Origin: Nocardioides sp. IC4_145
GTDB taxonomy: Bacteria > Actinomycetota > Actinomycetes > Propionibacteriales > Nocardioidaceae
Direction of reading: 5' to 3'
DNA: 43,697 nt
Assembly (NCBI RefSeq): GCF_011250565.1
Contig: NZ_JAANMS010000041.1
Location: 1-43,697, forward strand
The notes beneath the pieces were generated by a model. It ran no database searches and was not told the origin of the DNA. It saw only the letters and a list, made by a program, of their open reading frames with translations. Below are positions 8,725-17,749 of the stretch, in pieces. The position numbers were made by a program, and so were the translations under genes. Every line of letters starts with the position of its first letter. Position 1 is the first letter of the stretch.

Positions 8725-10026
8725 GTGGAGTGGAGCAACTGGTCGGGGCTGGAGCAGGCGCGCCCGAGCCGGGTCGTGCGGCCCGGCGACGTCGCGGGGA
8801 TCGTCGCGGAGGTCGAGCGTGCCCGGGAGCGCCGCAGCACGGTGAAGATGGTCGGCACCGGCCACTCCTTCACCGGCATCGCCGCCCCCGAGGAGACGAT
8901 GCTCGTGCCGTCGGGCATGGCGGGGATCGTCGCGGTCGACCGCGAGGCGATGACGGTCACCGCGCTGGCCGGCACCCGGCTCCAGGACCTCAACGAGGCG
9001 CTCGAGCGGCTCGGGCTGAGCCTGCACAACATGGGCGACATCGCCGAGCAGACCCTCGCCGGGGCGGTCTCCACCGGCACGCACGGCACGGGTGGCCTCG
9101 CGGGCGGGCTCGCCGCGCAGCTGGCCGGGCTCGAGCTGGTCACCGGCACCGGCGAGGTGGTCCGCGCGACGGCCGAGGACGACCCGGAGCTGCTCGACCT
9201 GGCGCGGGTCGGGCTGGGCGCGCTCGGGGTGCTGACGACGCTGACCTTCCGGGTCGAGCCGCTGTTCCTGCTGGAGGCCCGCGAGGAGCCGATGGCGTGG
9301 GACGCCGCGCTGGCGACGTACGACGAGATGACGGCGAGCAGCCACCACGTCGACCTCTACTGGTTCCCCCACACCGACCGGACGATGGTCAAGCGCAACG
9401 ACCGCCTGGCCGCCGACGTCTCCGAGGCCGAGCCGCTGGCGCAGTGGCGCTCGTGGCTGGACGACGACTTCCTGTCCAACTCCGTCTTCGGCGTCCTCAA
9501 CGCCGCGGCCAACCGCGTGCCGGCCGTGATCCCGCGGATGAACCAGGTCAGCGCGCGCGCCCTCTCCGCCCGCACCTACAGCGACGTCGCGCACCGGGTC
9601 TTCACCTCGCCGCGGAAGGTCGTCTTCCGCGAGATGGAGTACGCCGTGCCGCGCGCGGACGGCCTCGAGGTGCTGCGGGAGTGCCGCCGCGTCATCGACG
9701 CCTCCGACGTGCGGGTGACCTTCCCGGTGGAGGTCCGCTCGACGCCGGCCGACGACGTGGCGCTGTCGACCGCGTCGGGGCGCGACTCGTTCTACCTGGC
9801 GTTCCACACCCACCGCGACGCCGACCACTGCCGCTACTTCGCGCTGGTCGAGCCGGTGCTGCGCGCGGCCGGCGGCCGCCCGCACTGGGGCAAGGTGCAC
9901 ACGATGGCGGCCGAGGACCTCGCGCCGGCGTACCCGCGCTTCGCCGACTTCCTCGCGCTGCGCGACCGGCTCGACCCCGACCGGGTCTTCGCCAACGCCT
10001 ACCTGCGGCGCGTCCTGGGCGACTGA
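8725..10026 (+). CDS. FAD-linked D-arabinono-1,4-lactone oxidase family protein
   Basis: A 433-residue flavoprotein. The N-terminal half is a VAO/PCMH-type FAD domain: [12 protein letters not shown], then [11 protein letters not shown], whose His would bind FAD covalently, and STGTHGTGG near residue 115. The C-terminal half is the ALO domain ending HWGKVHTM and [10 protein letters not shown]. Family members oxidise sugar-1,4-lactones or alditols to ascorbate-like lactones or aldoses using O2 or another acceptor; the length suits the family. GTG 8725 is preferred over an upstream TTG because TAGGTT stands 7 nt before it. Exact substrate unknown. The next gene begins 72 bp downstream. Confidence 0.9.
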   Translation: MEWSNWSGLEQARPSRVVRPGDVAGIVAEVERARERRSTVKMVGTGHSFTGIAAPEETMLVPSGMAGIVAVDREAMTVTALAGTRLQDLNEALERLGLSLHNMGDIAEQTLAGAVSTGTHGTGGLAGGLAAQLAGLELVTGTGEVVRATAEDDPELLDLARVGLGALGVLTTLTFRVEPLFLLEAREEPMAWDAALATYDEMTASSHHVDLYWFPHTDRTMVKRNDRLAADVSEAEPLAQWRSWLDDDFLSNSVFGVLNAAANRVPAVIPRMNQVSARALSARTYSDVAHRVFTSPRKVVFREMEYAVPRADGLEVLRECRRVIDASDVRVTFPVEVRSTPADDVALSTASGRDSFYLAFHTHRDADHCRYFALVEPVLRAAGGRPHWGKVHTMAAEDLAPAYPRFADFLALRDRLDPDRVFANAYLRRVLGD

Positions 10027-10098
10027 GGCCGTCCCTCGATCTGGGGATGTCGCGCCCCCGCGGGCGATCCGGCGGGCTGCCGGACGCACCGTCGGCGG

Positions 10099-12045
10099 AT
10101 GAGGTCGAGCAGCGGGGGTCGAGGAGCCGGCACGTCGAGGACGTGGCGTGGTCGCATCGGGTCGGCCGGGTTCATCGGGTTGGTCGGGTCGGTGGTCACG
10201 GCCTGCCTGGTGGTGGGCGGCGCCGGTCCGGTCACGGCCGCGCCCGCGCGCACCCAGGCGCCGTCGAGCGCCACCGCTGCGCCGGACGGACCGGTCCCGG
10301 ACCGGATCGACCTGGCCGACGACGTGGTCGTGCCGGCCCCGACCGGCGCTCTGCAGCGCTGGAAGCCGCGCCGCTGGCCGGGCCGCACCATCCGCTACCA
10401 CGAGACCCTGCCGGCGAAGTGGGACTGGAGCCTCGACCGGGCCGTCGAGCGCTGGAACCGCTCCGGCGGCAACATCCGGTTCGTCGAGGTCCCGCGCTCG
10501 AAGGCGCGGCTGACCATCCGGTACGGCGACACCGGCGGGGCGGACGGCGTCGGCACGCTCGGCTACCAGGCGACCAACTACGTCCACCTCGCCCCCTTCT
10601 ACAAGCAGGCCGACGCCCTTCGCGCGGAGACCCGGGTCTGGGTCGGCCGGCTGCTGGCGCACGAGCTCGGGCACGTGCTCGGCTTCGACCACACCGGCGG
10701 TCGGTGCTCGCTGATGTACCCGGTCTTCGACATGGGCGGCTGCCCGCTGCTGTCGGCCACGCCCGGCTCCTACGAGTGCCGGTGGATCGACAAGCCGCTG
10801 CTGCGCCGCTTCGTCGCGTGGTACGGCGGCCGGGCGCGCCTCGCCCCGCGTCGCTGCCTCATCGAGCCGCTGCCCGCGCCACTGAGGGACGTGAACTTCT
10901 CGGGCGGCCAGCCGGCCGACCGTCCGGTGCGGATCACCTGGCGACCGGTCTCCGGCGCCCGGCCCGGCACGAAGGTCTTCGTCACCGTCTGGAAGGCGCC
11001 GACCTGCGGGAGGAGGCCGCGGAGCTGGGACCTCCGCGTGGGGCTCGCGCCGTCGGTGGGCACCTGGAGCGACCCGCGCTACGGCACGGGCGCGTGGTGC
11101 TTCGGCGTCGAGGTGGCCAACCGGTACGGCGGTGCCCGCTCCGGCGGCGTACGCCGGATCGAGCGGTGGGCGCCCGTCCCGCCCGCGCCGGCTGTCGGCA
11201 CCCCGACCTGGGTGGCCTCGGAGAGCGCCTGGCGCTTCACCTGGTCCGGCTCCCCGGGCGTCGACCTGGCCGTCGTCCGCAGCTGGGAGGACCCCACGAC
11301 CTGTCCGACCGGCACCACCGACTGGATGGCGCTCGACCGCGGGCCGGGGGGTGGCTACCTGCTCCACGCCTCGCGCGCCGCGGAGTGCGTGCTCCTGGTG
11401 GCCGTCACCGACTGGGGCACCGTGAGCCCGCCGACGCGGCTGCTCCTCGAGGTCCCCGGCGTCGGCTCCGAACCGCAGGTCGGCACCCCCGCCTGGGTGC
11501 CGGCCCGGTCGGCGTTCCGCGTGTCCTGGACGCCGCCCGACCCGGGCACGCGCCTGGAGGTGGTCCGCGGCGACGGGTCCGGCGCCTGCCCCGTGTCGAT
11601 CGGCGACGGCTGGAGCGAGGCGCTGGAGCAGGACGGGCCGTCCACGTGGCTGGTCCCCACGTGGTCCGCCTCGGAGTGCGTCGCGTTCGTCGCCGTCACG
11701 AGCTGGGGCGCCGTCAGTCCCGCGACCACCCTCACCCTGACCGTGCCGCCGCCGACCGTCCGCCCCACGGTCGGCGAGCTGACCTACGACCCGGACGCCG
11801 GCAGCGCGCGCGTCGCGGTGGACCTGTCCGAGGACGCCGGCAGGTTGGGGATCCAGGTGCTTCCCGGGTCGTGCCCGGCCACCCCGCCGGCGGACGCGAC
11901 CTGGTCCGACGGCTTCGCGAACGGCGACGGCACCTGGACCGTGCACCCCGCCTCCGCGGAAGCGCCGAGCTGCGTCCTCTTCGCCGCCCTCTACGACTTC
12001 GGACGGCCCGGGCCGGTGGTCGAGCGCGAGCTCGTCGTCCCGTGA
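10099..12045 (+). CDS. Secreted metzincin-like zinc metalloprotease with C-terminal repeats
   Basis: A 648-residue protein with a Sec-type N-terminus (basic residues, hydrophobic 22-45, AxA-like end around 47-50). The catalytic domain (about 95-245) has [11 protein letters not shown] at 188-198, the HExxHxxGxxH zinc motif, and a downstream Met in CSLMYP (M206) suitable for the metzincin Met-turn. Residues about 265-648 consist of four diverged repeats of roughly 90 residues; the middle two share VGTP.W, an SECVxxVAVTxWG core and TVSPPT/AVSPAT. These resemble beta-sandwich surface modules, but I do not recognise the family. The start follows CACCGT-N6-ATG (leaderless-like). It is probably an exported protease of unknown substrate. 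Confidence 0.8.
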   Translation: MRSSSGGRGAGTSRTWRGRIGSAGFIGLVGSVVTACLVVGGAGPVTAAPARTQAPSSATAAPDGPVPDRIDLADDVVVPAPTGALQRWKPRRWPGRTIRYHETLPAKWDWSLDRAVERWNRSGGNIRFVEVPRSKARLTIRYGDTGGADGVGTLGYQATNYVHLAPFYKQADALRAETRVWVGRLLAHELGHVLGFDHTGGRCSLMYPVFDMGGCPLLSATPGSYECRWIDKPLLRRFVAWYGGRARLAPRRCLIEPLPAPLRDVNFSGGQPADRPVRITWRPVSGARPGTKVFVTVWKAPTCGRRPRSWDLRVGLAPSVGTWSDPRYGTGAWCFGVEVANRYGGARSGGVRRIERWAPVPPAPAVGTPTWVASESAWRFTWSGSPGVDLAVVRSWEDPTTCPTGTTDWMALDRGPGGGYLLHASRAAECVLLVAVTDWGTVSPPTRLLLEVPGVGSEPQVGTPAWVPARSAFRVSWTPPDPGTRLEVVRGDGSGACPVSIGDGWSEALEQDGPSTWLVPTWSASECVAFVAVTSWGAVSPATTLTLTVPPPTVRPTVGELTYDPDAGSARVAVDLSEDAGRLGIQVLPGSCPATPPADATWSDGFANGDGTWTVHPASAEAPSCVLFAALYDFGRPGPVVERELVVP

Positions 12046-12189
12046 CGTCGGGCGCGGACGCTCGGACCAGCGGGAACCGGTGGCGCCCGATCGGGGGCCG
12101 ACCGCTTCTCCGCGCCCCGCGACCGGCCCGATCCCGACCGGGTCCGAGCCGACGCCCACCCGTGCCGCGTGCTCGGCGCCTGACGGTCC

Positions 12190-12195
12190 TACGGT
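12190..12195 (+). promoter_or_regulatory. -10 element of DUF998 gene, leaderless
   Basis: TACGGT followed by six bases and GTG at 12202; there is no Shine-Dalgarno. Confidence 0.55.
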
Positions 12196-12201
12196 GGGCC
12201 C

Positions 12202-12867
12202 GTGCCGGCCACCTCGATCCTCCCGTCCGTCGGGTCCCGCGCAGCGCGCTGGGGAGCGCTGGCGCTCCTCGTCCGGCCCACGTACGTCGCGGCGGAGCTG
12301 TTCGTCGCGGCAGCGGCCACCGGCGACTACAGCCTCGTCGCCGACTCGATCAGCCGGCTCGGCGAGTCGAGCTGCTCGGCGGGATCCTGCTCGCCGCGCC
12401 ACGACGTCATGAACGCCGCGTTCGTCGTCTCCGGCGCACTGCTGGCCGGCAGCGGGGCGTTGCTCAGCAAGGCCTGGGGACCGACGGTCACCGGCCTGCT
12501 CGTCGTCTCCGGGCTGAGCTCGGTCGCCACCGGCCTCGCCCCCCTGGACCGCGACGTCACCCTGCACGTCGTCGCGGCAACGCCGCTGTTCGTCGCTCAA
12601 CCGCTCGCGCTGGTGGCCCTCGGCCTGCGGCTGCGCAGCGACCGGCCGCGCCTGGCGCGTGCCCTGGTGGCGACCGGGGCGGTCACCGGCGCGGCAGCGG
12701 CGGCGTTCGTCCTGGCCGGCGACGGCGCGGCGGCCGGTGCCCTGGAACGCCTAGCGATCTGGCCCGTGCTCGTCGCCCTGGCCGGCGCGGCCGGGGCCGT
12801 GGCACGGCCCCGGGCGGTGCTCAGACCAGCCGGAACCGGAGGCACACGATCGGGGTCTCGTCGGTGA
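12202..12867 (+). CDS. DUF998 family membrane protein
   Basis: A 221-residue protein with about six hydrophobic helices. The stretch [14 protein letters not shown] after helix 1 and [13 protein letters not shown] are typical of DUF998, a bacterial membrane family without a settled function. A Cys pair (SCSAGSC) sits in the first loop. GTG 12202 is supported by TACGGT-N6. The 3' end overlaps the convergent ASCH gene by 47 bp, so the last 15 residues (Arg/Gly/Ser-rich) are encoded opposite another coding sequence and are unlikely to be under strong constraint. Confidence 0.8.
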   Translation: MPATSILPSVGSRAARWGALALLVRPTYVAAELFVAAAATGDYSLVADSISRLGESSCSAGSCSPRHDVMNAAFVVSGALLAGSGALLSKAWGPTVTGLLVVSGLSSVATGLAPLDRDVTLHVVAATPLFVAQPLALVALGLRLRSDRPRLARALVATGAVTGAAAAAFVLAGDGAAAGALERLAIWPVLVALAGAAGAVARPRAVLRPAGTGGTRSGSRR

Positions 12868-13213
12868 CCGGCGTGCCGAGACGCTCCCAGTAGCGGCGGT
12901 GCCCGGCGCGCCACTCCTCCAGGTCGGCGTCGCCCTCGCCCTCGGCGTGCGCGAACTCCCACGGGACCTCGGCGAAGGCCACGGTCCCCACCGCGGTGAC
13001 CTCGACCGTGCCGACCTGCCCTCCGTCGTCGTCCAGCAGCGCGAGCCGCTCGCCGACGTGCTCGAGCTCCTCGCCCTCCTCGTCGTACTCGGCCCGCAGC
13101 CCGGCCGTCGCCTGCTTCTCCCCGGCCAGGACGAGCCGGTTGAGCTCCTCGCGCAGCCCGCCGGGCGTCCCGAGCTCGAGCGCACGCAGCCCGCCGACCC
13201 GCGGCCAGGTCAC
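12821..13213 (-). CDS. ASCH domain-containing protein
   Basis: A 130-residue single-domain ASCH (PUA-like beta-barrel) protein: N-terminal LELGTPGGLREELNRLVLAGEKQATAGL carries the GxK(x)AT element, then VGTVEVTAVGTVAFAEVPWEFAHAEGEG and WRAGHRRYWE, the standard DUF984-type pattern. ASCH proteins bind RNA or modified nucleosides; some hydrolyse N4-acetylcytidine. GTG at 13213 overlaps the TGA of the upstream gene (GTGA), so it is translated as the second cistron. Its 3' end overlaps the convergent DUF998 gene. Confidence 0.85.
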   Translation of the reverse strand: MTWPRVGGLRALELGTPGGLREELNRLVLAGEKQATAGLRAEYDEEGEELEHVGERLALLDDDGGQVGTVEVTAVGTVAFAEVPWEFAHAEGEGDADLEEWRAGHRRYWERLGTPVTDETPIVCLRFRLV

Positions 13214-13917
13214 GACCCGCCCTCCGGGGACAGCGAGGTGCACACGCACGCCTTGTTGCCGTCCGCGTCCGCCAGGACGACGTACGACGGCGCCTGGCTG
13301 TCGTCCACGACGGTCGCGCCGGCGGCGACGGCCGCGGCGATCCGCTCCTCGGCGACCTCGGGCGCCACCCACACGTCGAGGTGGAACCGTTGCCGCGGCT
13401 CCTCGTGCGGGTCGGTGCGCTGGAACCAGAGGTAGGGCACCTGCCCGGTCGCGTCCCGCACGTCGTCGTCGATGCTGCCGCGCCCGACGGAGTCCGCCGA
13501 CCCGGTCAGCAGCGCGGCCCAGACCGGCGCGAGCTCAGAGGCACGGGCCGTGTCGAGGGCGAGCTCGATCGCGGTGATGCCCCGCGGCTCGGGGACCGCG
13601 CCGGCCTCGGCCGCGACCGCGCTGAGCACCCGGGCGAGGTCGACGTCGCGCTGCGTCACCCACTCGACGACGTGGTCGACCCCGGTCTCGTCGCGGTAGA
13701 CCGCGTCCGGGCTGACCAGCCGCAGGTCGACGTGGCCGCGGTCGAGGGTGACCCGGAGGTCGGACGCGGTCCCGGCGGCCGCCTCGGCCACCACGGCGGC
13801 CAGCCGCGCCGCCGCCGCGAGGTCCGCGACGGCGTACCGCGCGTGCAACGCCTGGCCGAGCTTGCGCCAGTCCGCGAGCCCGGCGGCGGCGATCTCCGCG
13901 TTCCTCAGCATCTGCAC
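13210..13917 (-). CDS. Pterin-dehydratase-like / VOC (glyoxalase-like) fusion protein
   Basis: A 235-residue two-domain protein. Residues about 5-105 follow the fold pattern of pterin-4a-carbinolamine dehydratase (DWRKLGQALHARYAVADLAAAARLAAVVAEAA, then a beta pair VTLDRGHVDLRLVS), but the catalytic HHP-type motif is not obvious. Residues about 115-235 are a glyoxalase/VOC half: ITAIELALDT at the start, FHLDVWVAPE near 180 and VVLADADGNKACVC at the end. Enzymatic role unknown. The start is ATG at 13917, 11 bp after the ABC permease stop. It is translationally coupled to the ASCH gene, implying a shared function. Confidence 0.75.
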   Translation of the reverse strand: MQMLRNAEIAAAGLADWRKLGQALHARYAVADLAAAARLAAVVAEAAAGTASDLRVTLDRGHVDLRLVSPDAVYRDETGVDHVVEWVTQRDVDLARVLSAVAAEAGAVPEPRGITAIELALDTARASELAPVWAALLTGSADSVGRGSIDDDVRDATGQVPYLWFQRTDPHEEPRQRFHLDVWVAPEVAEERIAAAVAAGATVVDDSQAPSYVVLADADGNKACVCTSLSPEGGS

Positions 13918-13927
13918 CGGCAGCCCC

Positions 13928-14782
13928 TCAGGTCTTGTTGTTGTAGAGCCGCAGCGCGATCGGCGCGAAGACCGCGGTGATCACCGCCGACAGCAGCACG
14001 ACCAGGAGGATGTCGCCGCCGTCGGCCGCGTCGTTCATCAGCCCGCGGGCGGCCTCGACGAGCAGGGTGACCGGGTTGACGTCGACGAACGCCTGGAGCC
14101 AGCCGGGCATCGTCTCCGGCGGAGCGAAGACCGAGGAGACGAAGGTGAGCGGGAAGAGCACCATCATCGAGGTGCCCATGACAGCGTTCGGCGTGCGGAC
14201 CTTGAGCCCGACGATCAGCCAGACCCAGGTCAGCGCGACGCAGAAGAGCACGAGCAGCGCGACGGCGGCGACCACGCCGAGCACGCCGCCCGGCGCGCGG
14301 TAGCCGATCGCGAGACCGACGGTCAGCACGACCGCCGAGGCGATGACGTACCGCAAGGCGTCGCCGAGCAGCGCGCCGACCAGCAGGGCCGGACGCCACA
14401 CCGGCAGCGAGCGGAAGCGGTCGAAGACGCCCTTCTCGATGTCGGTGTTGATGGTGAGCGCGGTGTACATCGTGATGAACACGACCGTCTGGGTGAGGAT
14501 GCCGGGCAGTGCGTACTGGAGGTACTCCCCCGGCGAGCCCGCCATCGCCCCGCCGAAGACGTAGGTGAACATCAGCGTGAACATGATCGGGAACATCGTC
14601 ACGTCGAAGAGCTGCTCGGGGACGTGCTTGATCTTCAGCAGCGCGCGCCAGCCGTAGGTCATCGACGCGCCCACCGGTCCGGCGTGCCGGGGTCGCTCGG
14701 CCCCGCCGACGGCGGCGATGACGGAGGCGTCGAGCGCGGGCGGCTGCGAGCTGGTGGTGTCGGCCCGGGTCGTGGTCGTCAT
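13928..14782 (-). CDS. ABC-2 type transporter permease (DrrB-like)
   Basis: A 284-residue membrane subunit with six predicted helices and the ABC-2 hallmarks [22 protein letters not shown], a central [16 protein letters not shown] element (here [15 protein letters not shown]) and [31 protein letters not shown] before the last helices. This is the DrrB class used for export of antibiotics, lipids or daunorubicin-like drugs. ATG 14782 overlaps the ATPase stop (ATGA). A variable, Thr/Ser-rich N-terminal tail of about 40 residues precedes helix 1. Substrate unknown. Confidence 0.92.
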   Translation of the reverse strand: MTTTTRADTTSSQPPALDASVIAAVGGAERPRHAGPVGASMTYGWRALLKIKHVPEQLFDVTMFPIMFTLMFTYVFGGAMAGSPGEYLQYALPGILTQTVVFITMYTALTINTDIEKGVFDRFRSLPVWRPALLVGALLGDALRYVIASAVVLTVGLAIGYRAPGGVLGVVAAVALLVLFCVALTWVWLIVGLKVRTPNAVMGTSMMVLFPLTFVSSVFAPPETMPGWLQAFVDVNPVTLLVEAARGLMNDAADGGDILLVVLLSAVITAVFAPIALRLYNNKT

Positions 14783-15789
14783 GCCGGGACCTCCTCTGCG
14801 GTGGGTCGGGTCGGGTCGTTCGTGGCGGGTGCGGTCTCCTCGGCCGGCCGGCCGGTCAGCGCGAGGAAGACCTCGTCGAGGCTGGGCTGGCCGAGGGAGT
14901 ACTCGCTGATCAGCAGCCCGTGCTCCCCCGCCCGGTGCAGCGCGCCGGCGACGACGGTCGGGTCGGCCACGCGGAAGGACAGCGAGGCCGGGTCGGAGTC
15001 GAGGACCGGCTCGGCGTCGAGCGACTCGGCCAGCAGCGTCGCGAGCGCCGGCCGGTCGGTCGGGTCGGCCACGCGCACCTTGACCGCGCCCGAGCCCACC
15101 GAGGCCTTGAGCTGGCCGCTGGTGCCCTCGGCGATCACCCGTCCGTGGTCGATGACGGCGATCCGGTCGGCCAGCTGGTCGGCCTCCTCGAGGTACTGCG
15201 TGGTCAGCAGCACCGTCGTCCCCGCCCGCACCAGCGCCCGGACGATCTCCCACACCTGGTTGCGGCTGCGGGGGTCGAGGCCGGTCGTCGGCTCGTCGAG
15301 GAACATCAGGTCGGGCCGGACCACGATGGACCCGGCGATGTCGAGGCGCCGGCGCATGCCGCCGGAGTAGGCCTTGACCTGCTTGCGGGCGGCCGCCGTG
15401 AGGTCGAACGCCTCGAGCAGCTCGGCGGCCCGCTGCTTGGCCGCCGAGCGGGAGTAGCCCTGGAGCCGCGCGATGAGCACGAGGTTCTCGGTGCCGGACA
15501 GGTCCTCGTCGAGCGAGGCGAACTGGCCGGTGAGGGCCACCCGGGACCGGACCTGCGCCGCCTCGTGGACGACGTCGTGGCCCAGCACGTACGCCGTGCC
15601 GCCGTCGGGCGGCAGCAGCGTCGCGAGCATCCGGATGGTCGTGGTCTTGCCCGCGCCGTTGGGCCCGAGCACGCCGTACACGCCGCCGGCCGGCACAGCC
15701 AGGTCGACGCCGTCGACGGCGCGGGTGTCGCCGAAGGTCTTGACGAGCCCTGAGGTCTCGATCGCCAGGTCGGATGTCATGGGGGTCAC
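14779..15789 (-). CDS. ABC transporter ATP-binding protein (DrrA-like)
   Basis: A 336-residue ATPase: Walker [10 protein letters not shown] (42-50), Q-loop TGQF, signature [14 protein letters not shown], Walker B LMFLDEPT followed by TGLDPRSR, and the H-loop region [11 protein letters not shown]. The C-terminal extension ending [15 protein letters not shown] is the DrrA/CcmA drug-export type. Two starts are possible. ATG 15780 has no Shine-Dalgarno; GTG 15789 lies 7 nt after GGGGAG, so GTG is used. It forms a coupled operon with the permease. A small dyad (15808-15819) overlaps the likely -10. Confidence 0.95.
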   Translation of the reverse strand: MTPMTSDLAIETSGLVKTFGDTRAVDGVDLAVPAGGVYGVLGPNGAGKTTTIRMLATLLPPDGGTAYVLGHDVVHEAAQVRSRVALTGQFASLDEDLSGTENLVLIARLQGYSRSAAKQRAAELLEAFDLTAAARKQVKAYSGGMRRRLDIAGSIVVRPDLMFLDEPTTGLDPRSRNQVWEIVRALVRAGTTVLLTTQYLEEADQLADRIAVIDHGRVIAEGTSGQLKASVGSGAVKVRVADPTDRPALATLLAESLDAEPVLDSDPASLSFRVADPTVVAGALHRAGEHGLLISEYSLGQPSLDEVFLALTGRPAEETAPATNDPTRPTAEEVPA

Positions 15790-15807
15790 GCTGCCACTCC
15801 CCACCGA

Positions 15808-15819
15808 CAGTGGGCACTG
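15808..15819. promoter_or_regulatory. Small dyad upstream of the ABC operon
   Basis: CAGTG-GG-CACTG overlaps a candidate -10 (CACTGT on the minus strand, 15812-15807) of the ABC transporter operon. It could be an operator, but no regulator gene is adjacent, and five-base arms can occur by chance. Confidence 0.3.
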
Positions 15820-15880
15820 CATTTCTCGTCCGGTCGCATGCCCGTCCGACCGGCGCCGCCGTCGAGACTCATCGGGGCCG

Positions 15881-15918
15881 CGGGTCGGAACGGGTCGGAA
15901 CGGGTCGCAACGGGTCAG
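15881..15918. repeat. 10-bp tandem repeat
   Basis: CGGGTCGGAA occurs twice, followed by CGGGTCGCAA and a partial CGGGTCAG. The last unit overlaps the stop codon of the TRIC-type gene. It is probably replication slippage in the intergenic space. Confidence 0.7.
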
Positions 15919-16532
15919 ACGCTCGCCATCCCCGGCGGCCGCGGCGCCTGCCAGCCGCGCCACAGCGCGAGCAGCCGCCAGGTCAGGCACACCGTGGCGC
16001 CGACGACGCTGACCAGCTCGCGCGACAGGTCGAGCTCCACGCCCAGGACCACGACGAAGGCGCCCGCGAGCGCCGGCGTGGCGTACAGCTCGCCCCGGAA
16101 GACCACCGGCACCCGCCCCGCCAGCAGGTCGCGCAGGATCCCGCCACCGATCGCGGTCGTCATGCCCAGCAGCGCCGCCGGCACCGGACCGAGGCCGTGG
16201 TCGAGCGCCTTGAGCGCGCCCGCGGCGCAGAACAGCGCCAGCCCGAAGGCGTCGAAGACGTTGACCGTGCGCTCCATCCGGCCCAGCGTCGGGTGGTACC
16301 CGAAGGTCAGCAGCCCGGCGACGGCCGGCACGACCAGGTAGCGCCAGTCGGCCAGCGCGGCCGGCGGCGCCGCGTCGATCAGCAGGTCGCGCAGGAACCC
16401 ACCGCCGAGCCCGGTGGTCCCCGCGAGCAGCAGCACCCCGAACACGTCGAGGTCCTTGCGCACCGCGACCAGACCACCGGAGATCGCGAAGACGAAGATC
16501 CCGACCAGGTCGAGGACGACGAGCGTCGGCAC
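15915..16532 (-). CDS. TRIC-type (UPF0126) cation channel family protein
   Basis: A 205-residue, seven-helix membrane protein made of two related halves, each with a Gly-rich kink: [14 protein letters not shown] in the first and [14 protein letters not shown] in the second. This internal duplication with GGG-(F/I)-LRD is the signature of the prokaryotic trimeric intracellular cation channel family; homologues conduct K+ or Na+. [21 protein letters not shown] opens the protein as usual. GTG 16532 is supported by TAACCT-N6 with no Shine-Dalgarno. It is divergent from sepH across 88 bp. Confidence 0.9.
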   Translation of the reverse strand: MPTLVVLDLVGIFVFAISGGLVAVRKDLDVFGVLLLAGTTGLGGGFLRDLLIDAAPPAALADWRYLVVPAVAGLLTFGYHPTLGRMERTVNVFDAFGLALFCAAGALKALDHGLGPVPAALLGMTTAIGGGILRDLLAGRVPVVFRGELYATPALAGAFVVVLGVELDLSRELVSVVGATVCLTWRLLALWRGWQAPRPPGMASV

Positions 16533-16538
16533 GCTCGG

Positions 16539-16544
16539 AGGTTA
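16539..16544 (-). promoter_or_regulatory. -10 element of TRIC-type gene, leaderless
   Basis: TAACCT on the minus strand, six bases (CCGAGC), then GTG at 16532. Confidence 0.6.
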
Positions 16545-16568
16545 CCGGTCCTCCGGCCGTGGCTGGCG

Positions 16569-16574
16569 TAGGCT
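16569..16574 (+). promoter_or_regulatory. Candidate -10 of sepH
   Basis: TAGGCT lies 46 nt before the sepH ATG, so this transcript would carry a leader of about 40 nt with a weak AAGGA upstream of the start, unlike the leaderless neighbour across the intergenic space. Confidence 0.45.
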
Positions 16575-16620
16575 CTGGGCCCACGACCAGCAGGAACGAC
16601 CGGGCAAGGACCACACACCC

Positions 16621-17604
16621 ATGGCGCACCTCCAGCTCACCGGAGTGAGCGAGGACGGCAAGCGCCTGCTGCTGACCGACGACACCGGTGCCGAGCACGA
16701 GCTCGTCATCGACCAGCGCCTCCGCAGCGCGCTGCGCGAGTCCCCGCCGAGACGTATGGAGAAGCAGATGGAGAGCACCCTGCGGCCCCGCGACATCCAG
16801 GCCCGCATCCGGTCCGGGGAGTCCGCGGAGGACGTCGCCGCCGCTGCGGGCACCTCGGTCGACAAGATCATGGCGTTCGCCGGGCCGGTCCTGGCCGAGC
16901 GGCAGCACGTCGCGGAGCGGGCGCAGAAGTCCTCGGTACGTCGCCGGGCCGGCGAGGCCGCGGGGACGGCGCGCACCCTCGGCGAGGCCGTCGAGGCGCA
17001 CCTGCGCTCGATGCACGTCGCCCCCGACGGCGTCGAGTGGGACGCCTGGCGTCGCGACGACGGTCGCTGGGCCCTCGTCGCGGCGTACGAGACCTCGAAG
17101 CGGAGCGGCATCGCCGAGCTGACCTACGACGTGCCCGGCAACTTCGTCCTGCTCGACAACGACGACGCCCGCTGGCTGGTCGGGGAGGCCCTCCCCGAGC
17201 CGGCGCCGGCCCGTGACGACCTCCAGCAGGCCCGCCAGCGGCGGCTCACCACCGTCGACCTCACCGACCAGGAGCTCCCGCTCGGCGACGACGCGATCTC
17301 GCTGGTCCACGACGAGCCGGTCGACGCGTTCCGCGACACCGAGGCCCCCACCGAGCCGACCGCCGCCGCCCGCGAGCGCGACCTCGTCGAGCAGGCGGCC
17401 GACGCCGCCGCGCTGGACACCCCTGACGAGGCGCCCACCACCGAGCAGCCCGCCGTCACCGCCGAGGCCCCCACCGAGGCATCCGCCGACGAGCCGGCTC
17501 AGGAGGAGCAGCCGCCCCCGCGCCGTCCGGTCCGCAAGAGCCGCGGCCGCGCCTCGGTCCCCAGCTGGGACGAGATCATGTTCGGCGGCGGCAAGCAGGA
17601 CTGA
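16621..17604 (+). CDS. sepH: Septation protein SepH
   Basis: A 327-residue protein of the SepH (DUF3071) family, an actinobacterial cell-division factor shown in Streptomyces to bind FtsZ and stimulate its assembly. The N-terminal domain is complete ([37 protein letters not shown]...[19 protein letters not shown]), including a helix-turn-helix-like segment at about 58-95. After [17 protein letters not shown] (about 139-155) comes an acidic, Pro/Ala-rich disordered region, ending in the conserved tail [22 protein letters not shown] 16621 is unambiguous. It is monocistronic and divergent from the TRIC-type gene. Confidence 0.95.
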   Translation: MAHLQLTGVSEDGKRLLLTDDTGAEHELVIDQRLRSALRESPPRRMEKQMESTLRPRDIQARIRSGESAEDVAAAAGTSVDKIMAFAGPVLAERQHVAERAQKSSVRRRAGEAAGTARTLGEAVEAHLRSMHVAPDGVEWDAWRRDDGRWALVAAYETSKRSGIAELTYDVPGNFVLLDNDDARWLVGEALPEPAPARDDLQQARQRRLTTVDLTDQELPLGDDAISLVHDEPVDAFRDTEAPTEPTAAARERDLVEQAADAAALDTPDEAPTTEQPAVTAEAPTEASADEPAQEEQPPPRRPVRKSRGRASVPSWDEIMFGGGKQD

Positions 17605-17634
17605 CCGCGCGACGCACCCCACGCCTCCACCGCT

Positions 17635-17665
17635 GGTCGAGCAGCGAAGGCCGCCCGGCGGCCTC
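17635..17665. repeat. Degenerate half of interspersed repeat
   Basis: GGTCGAGCAGCG followed by an AAGGCCGCC / GGCGGCCT hairpin, in the sepH-sulfurtransferase convergent space. It resembles the left arm of the GGTCGAG element found at 8658 and 17717. Confidence 0.4.
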
Positions 17666-17716
17666 AGCGGGCGAGATCCGGTGAGGGACCCACGGCCGCG
17701 ACCACGGTCACCGGGA

Positions 17717-17749
17717 GTTTCGAGACGGCGCTGGCGCGCCTCCTCAACC
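17717..17749. repeat. Short interspersed palindromic repeat, copy 2
   Basis: GTTTCGAGACGGCGC, TGGCGCGCCTCCTCAACC: the reverse complement (GGTTGAGGAGG...GTCTCGAAAC) matches the copy at 8658-8691. It overlaps the last codons and stop of the sulfurtransferase gene (17744), so the repeat supplies that protein's C-terminus. Confidence 0.6.

Noticed and set aside
6235..12600. Open frame of more than 2,000 codons on the minus strand running through the MFS, FAD oxidase, protease and DUF998 genes
   Set aside because: Only its last 382 codons are a real gene (ferrochelatase). The rest is antisense of four well-supported genes, with the His/Arg/Gly/Asp-biased composition typical of high-GC shadow frames.
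8730..12893. Open frame of about 1,390 codons on the plus strand
   Set aside because: It is the +1-type shadow of the FAD oxidase and protease genes; the translation is Arg/Pro-rich with no domain.
13748..15370. 540-codon plus-strand frame opposite the ABC transporter
   Set aside because: Shadow of the permease and ATPase genes, whose motifs are complete on the minus strand.
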